Source: Burkholderiales bacterium
GTDB taxonomy: Bacteria > Pseudomonadota > Gammaproteobacteria > Burkholderiales > SG8-39
DNA: 15,430 bases
Direction of reading: 5' to 3'
NCBI GenBank assembly: GCA_016649475.1
Contig: JAENXP010000007.1
Coordinates: 1-15,430, forward strand
The position numbers and the translations under genes were made by a program. Positions 6,874-15,018 of this stretch are shown piece by piece (positions within the stretch are counted from its first letter, which is position 1; every line of letters begins with the position of its first letter). The notes beneath the pieces are model-generated. The model was not told where the DNA came from. It saw only the letters and a list, made by a program, of their open reading frames with translations, and did not search any database.

Positions 6874-8031
6874 CTACAATTTTGCAACCATGGCGTAGCT
6901 GCCGTCCGGGTTGAAGGTGACAAGGGCGTCGATAAAGTAGGCTTGCACGTTGCCGCCCAGCATTTTCACGGTATCGAAGGCCTCACCGGCGCGGGCGCCG
7001 GTGCCGCAGACGAATATCACCGGCTTGTCCGCAGGCAGCGTGGAAATCCTTTTCTCGAGCTCGTTCATCGGGATATTGACGGCGCCCTTGATGGTCCCGG
7101 CGGCGAACTCTTTTGGATCACGCACGTCGACGAGCATCACCGCGCCGGGGTTCTCCTTCCAGGTCTTCTCGAACGAGGCGATCGTGATCGTTCCCTTCTC
7201 CTTGCCGGGCACCAGGGCCGCGACCGACGCTGCACTGCCGCCGGCCGCAGCGGGAGCCGCGCCGGCGATTGGCGCGGCGCCATGCAATTTATTCCATTCC
7301 GGATAGCCCGGCGGGTAGGTCAGCACGTTGGTATAGCCGAGTTTGCGCGCTTTTTCCGCGGATTTGTCGGACAACACGCATGACATGCCGCCGCAGTAGT
7401 AGATCAGCGTGGCCGCCTTGTCCGCCGGCAGCTTGTCGACGTTCTTGTCAAAGGCGCTGTCGGAGATATTGATTGCGGTCGGTATCATGCCTTTGTCGGC
7501 AACGCGCTTCGGCCGCGCATCGATCAGCGTGTAGGCCGCTTTTTCGTCGATCAGTTTCTCGATGTGTGCGGCGGAGACCGAAACCGGCCCGCCCTTTTCC
7601 TTCCAGTCAGGCATCCCGGCCGCATAGACTCTTATGTTGGTATAGCCTAGCTTTTCGGCCTTGAACGCCGAATTGTGGCTGAGCATGCATTTGACTCCGC
7701 CACAGTAAAACAGCAGCAAGGTCGCCTTGTCGTCCGGCAGTTTGGAGACCTGCTTGTCGAATTGACTGTCGGGAATGCTTACCGCGCCGGGAATGTGTCC
7801 TGGGTCGTACTGGCGGGCCGCCGGGCGCGAGTCGATGATCATCACGCCTTTTTTGAGCGGGATATCCACGTTCTGCTGCATGAAGTCGAAGTCCGCCAGC
7901 GTTTTGTACCATCCCTCCTTGGCCTGAACCGCAGCGCTGTCGGCGGCGGCAGCCGGGTTCGGGAAAGCCAGCGGATAGGCGAGCAAGGCTGCGAGGACCG
8001 CAACCAATCCATACACGGGTTTTACTTTCAT
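6874..8031 (-). CDS. Secreted triple-rhodanese domain protein
   Basis: 385 aa. A signal peptide is visible (MKVKPVYGLVAVLAALLAY, then LAFPNPAAAADS, cleavage probably near residue 30), so it acts in the periplasm. Three rhodanese domains follow. Domain 1 (about 40-150) has active-site loop CGGVKC, Cys110/Cys115. Domain 2 (about 151-250) has CGGMSC, Cys213/Cys218. An Ala/Gly-rich linker (252-272) leads to domain 3 (about 281-385), which has CGTGAR, Cys342. Domains 1 and 2 resemble each other (YTNIRVYAAGMPDW against YTNVLTYPPGYPEW), as after internal duplication. Rhodaneses carry sulfane sulfur on the loop cysteine, so a role in periplasmic sulfur transfer or thiol chemistry is likely, but the substrate is unknown. 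AAAGGA (8038-8043 on the other strand) precedes the ATG. It lies 36 bp after a cytochrome c gene and is probably in one operon with it. Confidence 0.9.
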   Translation of the reverse strand: MKVKPVYGLVAVLAALLAYPLAFPNPAAAADSAAVQAKEGWYKTLADFDFMQQNVDIPLKKGVMIIDSRPAARQYDPGHIPGAVSIPDSQFDKQVSKLPDDKATLLLFYCGGVKCMLSHNSAFKAEKLGYTNIRVYAAGMPDWKEKGGPVSVSAAHIEKLIDEKAAYTLIDARPKRVADKGMIPTAINISDSAFDKNVDKLPADKAATLIYYCGGMSCVLSDKSAEKARKLGYTNVLTYPPGYPEWNKLHGAAPIAGAAPAAAGGSAASVAALVPGKEKGTITIASFEKTWKENPGAVMLVDVRDPKEFAAGTIKGAVNIPMNELEKRISTLPADKPVIFVCGTGARAGEAFDTVKMLGGNVQAYFIDALVTFNPDGSYAMVAKL

Positions 8032-8067
8032 GGTTTTTCCTTTAGCTTTTGATGAGAATTGGATTGA

Positions 8068-8454
8068 TCAGCTGCAGCTCGCCGGAGAGTCGCCATCCTT
8101 GGCGCCCTTAAGCAAGAAAGCCTTGATATCTTCGGCCAGCTCCTGGTCCGGTACATCGGCGAATTTTTCCGCTGCCCTGTTGCTGGATTTGATACTGGCG
8201 CGATAGGCCTTGCTTACATACTGCTTGACCGTGTCCTTGCCCTTGGCATGCTTGTCCGCCGCGAGATAGGCCGTCCACTCGGCCATGGTCCTGGAGCTCG
8301 GATTGATCGAGCCGATTGGCTCCGCCGTATGGCAGGAGGTGCATACGCTGCGGTAATAGATGCGGCCGCGCTTCCAGTTGGCGTCATAGGCGAACGCCGA
8401 AGCGGTGAACAGGAAAAGTGCCGCAGCGACGGTGAGTGATTTGCTGAGTGTCAT
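8068..8454 (-). CDS. Periplasmic monohaem cytochrome c family protein
   Basis: 128 aa. A signal peptide (MTLSKSLTVAAALFLFTASAFA, cleavage near residue 22) precedes one haem-binding CTSCH at residues 38-42. Later blocks are SSRTMAEWTAYLAADKHAKG (54-72), SKAYRASIKSSNRAAEKFADVP and a C-terminal GAKDGDSPASC, a layout I recall from small cytochrome-c-like proteins of betaproteobacteria and related groups. Met57 could be a distal haem ligand, but this cannot be settled from sequence. The start at 8454 is chosen because AAGGA stands 8 bp upstream and the signal peptide starts there. The frame is open further upstream without such features. It is first in a two-gene operon with the triple rhodanese, suggesting an electron carrier for periplasmic sulfur or thiol redox reactions. 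That role is inferred. Confidence 0.9.
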   Translation of the reverse strand: MTLSKSLTVAAALFLFTASAFAYDANWKRGRIYYRSVCTSCHTAEPIGSINPSSRTMAEWTAYLAADKHAKGKDTVKQYVSKAYRASIKSSNRAAEKFADVPDQELAEDIKAFLLKGAKDGDSPASCS

Positions 8455-8853
8455 GCTTTGAATCCTTGCAATAGTGAAGTTGTTCGAGTAATAGCCTTCG
8501 TCGCCGCGGGTCGTCATGGACTGTGTGCCGGTGGGTCGCCTTATGAACGCTGGTGTTGCGAAATGCGCGGTTGAATAATTTTCTTCCCATAGGCTGGCGT
8601 TCATTTGACGAAAGTCAAAAAATCCTTGAGCAGCGCCTTCGCGTGCCGGGATCGCGCTCAGTCCGGTGGTCTTGTTGGCGCTCCGCAAGCAGGATCAAAT
8701 TGCCAGGGTTTGCGGTAAGCTAAGAACCCGTTACAAGATGAGTTTTGCAACGGCAGATTTGGGAGAGCATGAGGGGGGGTATCCTCTCACTTTGTAATTA
8801 ACCTTAAGGTGTTTTGAGCTACCGGGCCGCGCGCTGGCCTTAACCCGGGCAAT
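8455..8853. other. 399-bp divergent intergenic region
   Basis: This separates the minus-strand cytochrome operon from the plus-strand pseudouridine synthase gene. Beyond the Fnr-like palindrome it holds an imperfect hairpin, CCGTTACAA (8728-8736) / TTGCAACGG (8745-8753), with one A-C mismatch. It also holds a run of seven G (8773-8779) between GAGAG and CTCTC arms, and a perfect 10-bp palindrome ACCTTAAGGT (8801-8810). No coding sequence could be supported. Confidence 0.5.
8575..8619 (-). promoter_or_regulatory. Candidate Crp/Fnr-type operator and promoter for the cytochrome/rhodanese operon
   Basis: TTTGAC-GAAA-GTCAAA (8604-8619) is a perfect 6-bp inverted repeat with a 4-base centre. Its core TTGAC-N4-GTCAA has the spacing of Crp/Fnr-family sites (Fnr: TTGAT-N4-ATCAA). 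On the minus strand an AATTAT box (8580-8575) would place the start near 8568. That sets the palindrome about 43 bp upstream, close to the -41.5 position of activator-dependent promoters. TTGACT within the palindrome could instead serve as a -35. It lies about 150 bp upstream of the cytochrome start. Confidence 0.45.
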
Positions 8854-9585
8854 ATGGAAAAAGTACGCGTATCCAAGCTGATGTCGCAACAAGGGCTGTG
8901 TTCGCGCCGCGAGGCCGATAGTTATATCGAGCGCGGCTGGGTATTCGTGGATGGCCAGCGCGTTACCGAGCTCGGCACGCGCATCGATCCGGCGAGCAAG
9001 ATCACCTTGAACAAGGCCGCGCAGGCGAGCCAGCTGGCGCGCGTGACCTTATTGCTGAACAAACCGGTCGGCTACGTGTCGGCACAGGCGGAGCCAGGCT
9101 ACAAGCCGGCAGTGACTCTGATCGGCACAGATTCGCATTTTTCCGGCGACCGCTCGCCGCTGGCTTTCACGCCGATGCACCTGAGGGGCCTGGCGCCGGC
9201 TGGGCGGCTGGATATCGATTCGCAGGGATTGCTCGTCCTGACGCAGGACGGACGCATCGCCAAGCAGTTAATCGGCGAGAACTCCGAGATCGAGAAGGAA
9301 TACCTGGTGCGCGTGCAGGGTCGGCTGTCCAGAGCCGGCCTGGCGCTGCTCAATCACGGCTTGTCGCTGGACGGGGAGGCGCTGCGGCCGGCCCAGGTCG
9401 GCTGGCTGAATCAGGACCAGCTGCGTTTTGTTTTGCGACAGGGCAAGAAGCGCCAGATCCGGCGCATGTGCGAGTTGGTCGGTCTGGAGGTGGTCGGCTT
9501 GAAGCGGATTCGTATCGGCAAGGTGAAATTGGGCGATCTTCCCTTGGGACTATGGCGTTACCTGAGGGAAGGCGAGGTTTTCTAG
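8854..9585 (+). CDS. rluF: RluF-like rRNA pseudouridine synthase
   Basis: 243 aa. It turns a specific uridine of rRNA into pseudouridine; RluF acts on 23S rRNA. An N-terminal S4 RNA-binding domain ([25 protein letters not shown], residues 4-28, through VDGQRV) precedes the catalytic domain, with [11 protein letters not shown] (66-76) and [14 protein letters not shown] (117-130) holding catalytic Asp120. The later blocks [26 protein letters not shown] and [19 protein letters not shown] resemble RluF more than RluB or RsuA, because of RQIRRMCE and the LPLGxWR ending. It is shorter than E. coli RluF, which has a basic C-terminal tail absent here. No clear ribosome site precedes the ATG, but the S4 domain fixes the start. 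It is monocistronic and convergent with chaC, 24 bp between the stops. Family certain, exact target site less so. Confidence 0.88.
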   Translation: MEKVRVSKLMSQQGLCSRREADSYIERGWVFVDGQRVTELGTRIDPASKITLNKAAQASQLARVTLLLNKPVGYVSAQAEPGYKPAVTLIGTDSHFSGDRSPLAFTPMHLRGLAPAGRLDIDSQGLLVLTQDGRIAKQLIGENSEIEKEYLVRVQGRLSRAGLALLNHGLSLDGEALRPAQVGWLNQDQLRFVLRQGKKRQIRRMCELVGLEVVGLKRIRIGKVKLGDLPLGLWRYLREGEVF

Positions 9586-9598
9586 ACGGTCGGAGTGT

Positions 9599-9618
9599 CG
9601 CGGCCTGGATCAGCCGCG
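9599..9618. terminator. Weak hairpin between convergent rluF and chaC
   Basis: CGCGGC (9599-9604) and GCCGCG (9613-9618) form a 6-bp GC stem with an 8-base loop spanning the chaC stop codon (TGA, 9610-9612). It could serve both strands as a terminator, but no T-run follows on either side. Confidence 0.3.
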
Positions 9619-10275
9619 CGCCTTGATGGCGTCGGCGCGTTCGCACAACTCGCGCAGGTGGCGGTCTTCGATGCCGCACGCGCGCAGGGCTTCGGCGGTG
9701 TGCACCAGATAGTCCAGTCCCGGTCCCATGCGGCCGTGGCAGGTCGTCAGCCGCTCGACAATGGCCTCCGGTGACAGGCGGCCGGCATAGGCCGGGCCGG
9801 CGCGGTTGATGGTGAACGTGATGGCGCGAAACTGGCTTTCGCCGTCGCTCACCGTCACCCAGCGTGGAATATAGGCGCCCAGCAGCATTTCGCGCCGCCA
9901 CACCAGGCGCAGTTCATTTTCGGCGTGATCCGTTGCGATGCGATAGGCGACGCCGCGGCAGCGCCCGCCGCGGTCCAGACCCAGCACCAGACCGGGACGG
10001 TCTATCGTGCCTCGGTTGATGCGTGACCAAAGACAAAAGCTGCGGTGATAGCCGTGGGTGGTGACCACGCGTTTTTCTTCGAAATGGAACAGCGGATTCC
10101 ACACCAGCGAGCCGTAGCCGAATATCCAGCAGTCTTCGTCGGTCTCGCGTGCCTCCAGTATCTGCCACAAGGACTCCTGCAGTTCGGCGTCGGTCAGCAG
10201 ATGTTGGCCGAGCGGGGTCAGCGCCAGTTCCTGGCGGATGCGGTCGCGCTCGAGGTCGATGCGTGTGAGGCCCAT
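9610..10275 (-). CDS. chaC: ChaC-like glutathione-specific gamma-glutamylcyclotransferase
   Basis: 221 aa. It splits glutathione into 5-oxoproline and Cys-Gly in the cytoplasm (EC 4.3.2.7 for the ChaC family). The nucleotide-sugar-like substrate loop FGYGSLVWNP (52-61) opens the domain. GYHRSFCLWS (75-84) and GVAYRI (108-113) follow, then LVWRREMLLGAYIPRW (124-139), which matches E. coli ChaC closely and holds the expected catalytic Glu129. The C-terminal GPGLDYLVHTAEAL block is also ChaC-like. Length agrees with E. coli ChaC. No ribosome site is obvious before the ATG at 10275. The gene lies only 12 bp after the stop of the large oxidoreductase gene on the same strand, so co-transcription is likely, although no functional link is known. 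Confidence 0.92.
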   Translation of the reverse strand: MGLTRIDLERDRIRQELALTPLGQHLLTDAELQESLWQILEARETDEDCWIFGYGSLVWNPLFHFEEKRVVTTHGYHRSFCLWSRINRGTIDRPGLVLGLDRGGRCRGVAYRIATDHAENELRLVWRREMLLGAYIPRWVTVSDGESQFRAITFTINRAGPAYAGRLSPEAIVERLTTCHGRMGPGLDYLVHTAEALRACGIEDRHLRELCERADAIKARG

Positions 10276-10287
10276 GCGAAGCGGATT

Positions 10288-13200
10288 CTATGCGGCTCTG
10301 GCGGTGCGCTCTAGCGGTGCCTTGAATTTTGCCAGCAGTTCGGCGCGTTGTTTTTCCGCCAGTTTGAGATGGCGCATTTTTACGTGTCCATAGCCCCGTA
10401 TCGTTTCCGGAATGCTGGCGATCTCGACAGCGAGCGCGTGCTTGTCAGGTGTCAGCCCGGCCAGCAACTGCTCCACCGTGTCCGCGTACTCGGTGATCAG
10501 CGCGCGCTCGCCGCGCCGCTCCTCGGTGCGGCCGAAAATATCGAACGCCGTGCCGCGCAGGCCCTTGAAGCCCGCCAACAGCCCGAAGGCGCGCATCATC
10601 CATGGGCCGAAGGTGGATTTCTTCGCTTCGCCCGTCGCCGGATCAGGCTTGTTCAGCATGGGTGGGGCGAGATGAAATACCACTTTGTAGTCGCCCTCGA
10701 ACATACCCTCGATCTTTTGCATGAACGCTGGGTCGGAGTGCAGCCGGGCGACTTCGTACTCGTCCTTGTAGGCCATGAGCTTGGCGTAATAGCGCGCGAC
10801 GGCCTCGGTGAGCCTGGTTCCACCGACTTTCTCCGATTCGATCCGGCGCACTTTCTCCACCAGCGATTTGTAGCGCGCCGCATAGGCGGCGTCCTGGTAC
10901 GCGGTGAGCAACTCGACGCGCCGCGCCATTAGTTCGTCTAGGTTGCGCGACAGATGCTGGCTGAGCGGAATCACCGCGGCCGGTGTGGCTATCTTCTCCA
11001 CCCGCGCGAGATCGACCGCCGCGCGCCTGCCCCAGACGAAGCTCTTCAGATTGAATTCGACCGCCACGCCGTTCAGCTCCACCGCCCTCTCTATCGCGGC
11101 GCTCGATACCGGCACCCAGCCTTTTTGCAGGGCGTAGCCGAGCATGAACATATTGGTGGCGATGGAGTCACCCATCAGATTGGTGGAAATGCTTCCCGCG
11201 GCCACGAAGGCGACATTGACCTTGCCGCAGGCCTCGGCAATGTCGTGCTCCAGCTTGCTGCCGTGTAGTTGCCAGTCAGGATTGCGCACGAAATCGGCAG
11301 TCGGCGCGGTGGTGGCGTTGATCACCGCGCGCGTCCTGGCTTGGCTCATCTTGGCCAGGGCGTCCGGGGCGGCCGCCACTACCAGGTCGCAGCCGATCAC
11401 CAGGCTCGCATCGCCGGTGCCGATGCGCGCCGCGTGCAGGTCTTCGGGCCGCTCGGCGATGCGCACATGCGACATCACCGGGCCACCCTTTTGCGCCAAA
11501 CCCGACATGTCCAGCACGGTCACGCCTTTGCCCTCGAGGTGCGCCGCCATTGCGAGTATCTGGCCGATGGTGACGACGCCGCTACCGCCTATGCCGGTCA
11601 CGAGCACGCCGTAGGCCTGTTCTATGGCCGCTGGCGCGGGCTCCGGCAACGCCGGAAAATCATCGGCTGCCTTCGCCATTCCCGCCTTGCCCTTCTTAAG
11701 CGTACCCCCCTCTACGGTGACGAAGCTCGGGCAAAATCCCTTGACGCAGGAATAATCCTTGTTGCAGGTCGACTGGTTGATGCTGCGTTTGCGGCCGAAT
11801 TCGGTCTCCAGGGGCTCCACCGACAGGCAGTTGGACTTGTCGCTGCAGTCGCCGCAACCCTCGCACACCATCTCGTTGATGACGGCGCGCTTGGCCGGAT
11901 CGGGAAAAGCGCCGCGTTTGCGCCGGCGGCGTTTTTCCGAGGCGCAGGTCTGGTCGTAGATGATCGCAGAAACGCCCGGAAGTTCGCGCAACTCGCGCTG
12001 CACCGCGTCGAGCTCGTCGCGGTGGCGCACGGTGACACCCGCAGCCCAGTTGATGCCTGCAGGATATTTCTGCGGCTCGTCGGTGACGATGACTATCGGG
12101 TTCACACCCTCCGCGGCGATCTGGCGCGAGATCGAGGCCGGATCGAGCGGCCCATCGTGCTTCTGGCCCCCGGTCATGGCCACGGCGTCGTTGTAAAGAA
12201 TCTTGTAGGTCATGCTGACCTTGGCCGCGCAGGCAGCGCGGATGGCCATCAGCCCCGAGTGGTAATAAGTACCGTCGCCGAGATTGGCGAAAATGTGTTT
12301 GGTGTTTGAGAACGGCGCCTGGCCGATCCAGGGCGCACCTTCGCCTCCCATGTGGGTGAACGTCGACGTGCTGCGATCCATCCACACCGCCATGAAGTGG
12401 CAGCCGATGCCGGCGGTGGCGCGGCTGCCTTCGGGCACGCGGGTGGAGGTGTTGTGCGGACAGCCGGAGCAGAAATAAGGTTGGCGCAGCGTTGCGACCT
12501 GCGGCGTTGAGAGCGCTTTCTCCTTGAATTCGAGAAACGCGAGGCGCTCGCGGTAGCGCCCGCCCAGTTGTGCGTCCATGCCGAGCTTGGCGAAACGGCT
12601 GGCGAGTGCCTTGGCGATGATCGCCGGCGACAGTTCATAGCTCGCCGGCAGCAACCATGTGCCGGCGGGCTGCCCGGCAGCACGGCTCCATTCGCCGTTG
12701 TCGTCGAACTTGCCCACCACACGCGGCGCGCGCTGGTCTGCGCGCCATGCGTACAATTCTTCCTTGATCTGATACTCGATCAGCTGGCGCTTTTCCTCCA
12801 CCACGAGGATTTCTTCGAGGCCCTCGGCGAATTTGCGCGCACCCTGCGGCTCCAGCGGCCAGCTCATGGCTACCTTGTACACACGGATGCCGAGATCGCG
12901 CGCGGCGTTCTCGTCTATGCCCAGGTCGGCCAGCGCCTGCATGGTGTCGCCATAGGACTTGCCCGTGGTGATGATGCCCAGGCGCGCGCGCGGCGAATCC
13001 CAGATGATGCGGTCTAGGCCATTGGCGCGCACGTAGGCGAGCGCGGCGTAGACCTTGTAGTCGAGCAGGCGCACCTCCTGATCGAGGATGCCGTCGGGCC
13101 AGCGTATGCTCAGTCCGCCCGGGGGCAGTGCAAAATCCGTCGGAATCTTCACCTGCACGCGATGCGGATCTATCGAGACCGAGGCGCCGGATTCGACCAC

Positions 13201-13824
13201 GTCGGTGACGCACTTGAATCCGACCCAGAGACTGGCGTAGCGCGACATGGCGAAGCCGTGCAGGCCGTAGTCCAGATATTCCTGCACGTTGGCGGGGTTG
13301 AGCACCGGGATGCAGCACGCCTTGAGTATGTGCTCGCTCTGATGTGCCAGCGTGGATGACTTGGCCGCGTGATCGTCTCCGGCGAGCACCAGTACGCCGC
13401 CGTACTTGGAGGTGCCGGCGGCGTTGCCATGCTTGAATACGTCTCCGCAGCGGTCCACGCCCGGACCTTTGCCGTACCAGATCGAGAACACGCCGTCGTA
13501 CTTGGCATCGTTGAACAGGTTGAGTTGCTGCGTACCCCAGATCGCGGTCGCGGCCAGGTCTTCGTTCACGCCGGGCTGAAACTTGACGTGATGGGCCTCG
13601 AGATGCTTTTTCGCGCCCAGCATCCCCTGGTCGATGCCGCCCAGCGGCGAGCCGCGATAGCCCGAGATGAACCCTGCGGTGTTGAGGCCGGCGGCGAGAT
13701 CGCGTTCGCGCTGCAGCATGGGCAGGCGCACAATGGCCTGGGTGCCGGTGAGGAACACGCGGCCGGAATCGAGCGTGTACTTGTCGTCCAGCGTGACTTC
13801 ACGAGACTTGGCTGGGGCATTCAT
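10288..13824 (-). CDS. Fused indolepyruvate ferredoxin oxidoreductase family protein
   Basis: 1178 aa. Single-chain fusion of the IorA-like (alpha) and IorB-like (gamma) parts, as in many proteobacteria. The archetype oxidises aryl pyruvates with CoA to aryl-acetyl-CoA, CO2 and reduced ferredoxin. In order: N-terminal pyrimidine-binding domain with AGFISGYRGSPLGGID (about 49-64); CSGCPHNTS (near 450); thiamine diphosphate site GDGTYYHSG and YNDAVAMTGGQ (about 517-560); iron-sulfur cysteines MVCEGCGDCSDKSNC and CNKDYSCVKGFCP (about 650-700); gamma domain VLVTGIGGSGVVTIGQ and MSGLAQKGGPVMSHVR (about 737-790); and a C-terminal helical region ending GYGHVKMRHLKLAEKQR. The start at 13824 is chosen because a perfect AAGGAG lies 7 bp upstream. 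The frame is open to 13875, but the 17 extra residues look non-coding. No separate ferredoxin gene is nearby. Likely roles are catabolism of aromatic amino acids or their keto acids. The exact substrate is not readable. Confidence 0.93.
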   Translation of the reverse strand: MNAPAKSREVTLDDKYTLDSGRVFLTGTQAIVRLPMLQRERDLAAGLNTAGFISGYRGSPLGGIDQGMLGAKKHLEAHHVKFQPGVNEDLAATAIWGTQQLNLFNDAKYDGVFSIWYGKGPGVDRCGDVFKHGNAAGTSKYGGVLVLAGDDHAAKSSTLAHQSEHILKACCIPVLNPANVQEYLDYGLHGFAMSRYASLWVGFKCVTDVVESGASVSIDPHRVQVKIPTDFALPPGGLSIRWPDGILDQEVRLLDYKVYAALAYVRANGLDRIIWDSPRARLGIITTGKSYGDTMQALADLGIDENAARDLGIRVYKVAMSWPLEPQGARKFAEGLEEILVVEEKRQLIEYQIKEELYAWRADQRAPRVVGKFDDNGEWSRAAGQPAGTWLLPASYELSPAIIAKALASRFAKLGMDAQLGGRYRERLAFLEFKEKALSTPQVATLRQPYFCSGCPHNTSTRVPEGSRATAGIGCHFMAVWMDRSTSTFTHMGGEGAPWIGQAPFSNTKHIFANLGDGTYYHSGLMAIRAACAAKVSMTYKILYNDAVAMTGGQKHDGPLDPASISRQIAAEGVNPIVIVTDEPQKYPAGINWAAGVTVRHRDELDAVQRELRELPGVSAIIYDQTCASEKRRRRKRGAFPDPAKRAVINEMVCEGCGDCSDKSNCLSVEPLETEFGRKRSINQSTCNKDYSCVKGFCPSFVTVEGGTLKKGKAGMAKAADDFPALPEPAPAAIEQAYGVLVTGIGGSGVVTIGQILAMAAHLEGKGVTVLDMSGLAQKGGPVMSHVRIAERPEDLHAARIGTGDASLVIGCDLVVAAAPDALAKMSQARTRAVINATTAPTADFVRNPDWQLHGSKLEHDIAEACGKVNVAFVAAGSISTNLMGDSIATNMFMLGYALQKGWVPVSSAAIERAVELNGVAVEFNLKSFVWGRRAAVDLARVEKIATPAAVIPLSQHLSRNLDELMARRVELLTAYQDAAYAARYKSLVEKVRRIESEKVGGTRLTEAVARYYAKLMAYKDEYEVARLHSDPAFMQKIEGMFEGDYKVVFHLAPPMLNKPDPATGEAKKSTFGPWMMRAFGLLAGFKGLRGTAFDIFGRTEERRGERALITEYADTVEQLLAGLTPDKHALAVEIASIPETIRGYGHVKMRHLKLAEKQRAELLAKFKAPLERTARAA

Positions 13825-13831
13825 TGGGGGG

Positions 13832-13837
13832 CTCCTT
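13832..13837 (-). promoter_or_regulatory. Ribosome binding site deciding the oxidoreductase start
   Basis: CTCCTT on the plus strand reads AAGGAG on the minus strand, 7 bp before the ATG at 13824. It favours this start over the in-frame ATG at 13875. Confidence 0.75.
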
Positions 13838-13887
13838 GCCGATGAGGCTGTCGCCGCAGGCTGCGGGCGACGCATTTTTTGACAGCT

Positions 13888-13893
13888 AGTATA
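13888..13893 (-). promoter_or_regulatory. Candidate -10 box for the oxidoreductase gene
   Basis: On the minus strand TATACT (5 of 6 with TATAAT) lies about 65 bp upstream of the ATG at 13824. No good -35 is found 16-18 bp further upstream, so this is tentative. Confidence 0.3.
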
Positions 13894-14001
13894 TGCCGGG
13901 GTTGCAGAAATTTCTTGCTTTTTTGCGCTCGGAAACGGACCCTTCGGCGCTTAATAAATGGCGAAAACGGGAGAGGGAGAGGTGGTCCGTCTGGCGGCGA
14001 T

Positions 14002-14016
14002 CGCGGCGAAGCCGCG
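14002..14016. repeat. 6-bp GC hairpin between hydrolase and oxidoreductase genes
   Basis: CGCGGC (14002-14007), loop GAA, GCCGCG (14011-14016). A second hairpin, CACCGCG (14093-14099) / CGCGGTG (14105-14111), straddles the hydrolase stop codon (TAG, 14102-14104). Both follow the hydrolase gene on the minus strand and may end its transcript, but neither has a T-run. Confidence 0.3.
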
Positions 14017-14101
14017 GTATGAAATTCTGTACCCTGTTTCTGTTGCGGAATACTGTCGGTGCAAGCGGTCTGACGCAATCAATGCCGGAGGCCACCGCGG
14101 T

Positions 14102-14803
14102 CTACGCGGTGAGCCAGCGGCGCAGGGCCGCATTTACTTCCGCTGGCCTTTCCAGCGTGGAGAGATGGCCGCAGTCTTCGATCACTTCAAGACGTGCGCC
14201 GGCTATGGCCGCAGCAATTTCCTCGTGCCGCGCAAGCGGAGTCCGTTCATCCTGCCGGCCGCAGAGCACCAGCGTCGGGCAGTCGATCGCGGGGAGCAGT
14301 CCCAGGCTGTCTGCGCGGCTCACGATGGCCTTTTCCTGGCGCACGAAAGCGTCCTTGCCTATGTTCTCCGCCATCGCTCTGATGACGCCGGCGAGCGCGG
14401 GTTCGGCCAGCCGCGAGGGATGCAGGTACAGTGGTAGCAGGATCTCGGTGATCCAATGGAACTCGCCGGATTCGGCCAGCGCGATGAACTCCATGCGCTG
14501 CAGTGTTTGCTCGCGCAGATCGGCTGTCGCGGTGGTGTCGAGCAGCGCCAGCCGGGTGACGCGACGCGGCGCCTGGCGCATGATTTCGAGGGCGACAAAG
14601 CCGCCCATCGATAGACCGGCGAGCGCGAAGCTCGCGAACGGCGCGTCGGCAAGCACGTCGCGCGCCACGCCGGCCATGGTGTCGGAGCGCGTATGGTCGG
14701 CGATCCAGATGTCGGCGGTATCGCTGAGGTTTTCGACCTGGTGCCGCCACAATTGCGCGTCGCACAGCAGGCCAGGGACCAGAACCAGGGGAGGTCTTTC
14801 CAT
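14102..14803 (-). CDS. Alpha/beta-fold hydrolase
   Basis: 233 aa. A compact alpha/beta hydrolase. The opening PPLVLVPGLLCDAQLWRHQ (4-22) carries the oxyanion-side loop. The nucleophile elbow is GLSMGG with Ser65 (residues 63-68). Asp185 in VLCGRQDERTP is the likely acid, and His213 in EDCGHLSTLERP the base, so the triad is complete. A short cap lies between about 95 and 165. No signal peptide is present, so it is cytoplasmic. The subgroup resembles small carboxylesterase or enol-lactonase-like proteins, but the substrate cannot be read. The start at 14803 fits the family N-terminus. The ribosome site is weak. It stands alone, 277 bp upstream of the oxidoreductase start on the same strand and divergent from the tRNA genes. 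Confidence 0.88.
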   Translation of the reverse strand: MERPPLVLVPGLLCDAQLWRHQVENLSDTADIWIADHTRSDTMAGVARDVLADAPFASFALAGLSMGGFVALEIMRQAPRRVTRLALLDTTATADLREQTLQRMEFIALAESGEFHWITEILLPLYLHPSRLAEPALAGVIRAMAENIGKDAFVRQEKAIVSRADSLGLLPAIDCPTLVLCGRQDERTPLARHEEIAAAIAGARLEVIEDCGHLSTLERPAEVNAALRRWLTA

Positions 14804-15018
14804 CGGTGTTACCCAAGAATTGTCTTTCGGGAGAACGGTTTAAGCTCTCATTACGTGCCAAAATGCGATGCATCGGCCAGTGCCGGAGGGCAATATCGCC
14901 AGCGTATCGGATTGGCGGAATAGCGCAACAAGCGTAGGGAACAATGCAATGAACGCCAACACCAGCCGGCCGCCGGAGCGCCGCGCGAACGCGCCGCCAG
15001 AGGAAAGTCCGGGCTTGT

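Noticed and set aside
6585..6923. Upstream extension of the arsS frame to 6923
   Set aside because: It would run into the rhodanese gene and adds no family sequence. The ribosome site and family N-terminus support 6584.
8455..8688. Upstream extension of the cytochrome frame to 8688
   Set aside because: The signal peptide and AAGGA site place the start at 8454. The extension would also cover the palindromic operator.
11269..12309. 346-codon plus-strand open frame
   Set aside because: Antisense to the iron-sulfur and thiamine regions of the oxidoreductase, with no recognisable protein motif. The opposite strand is clearly coding.
13825..13875. 17-residue N-terminal extension of the oxidoreductase
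   Set aside because: A perfect AAGGAG lies inside it, directly before the ATG at 13824, and the extra residues look non-coding.
14866..14875. Palindrome CGATGCATCG upstream of the hydrolase gene
   Set aside because: Short and isolated, with no promoter in register, so likely chance.
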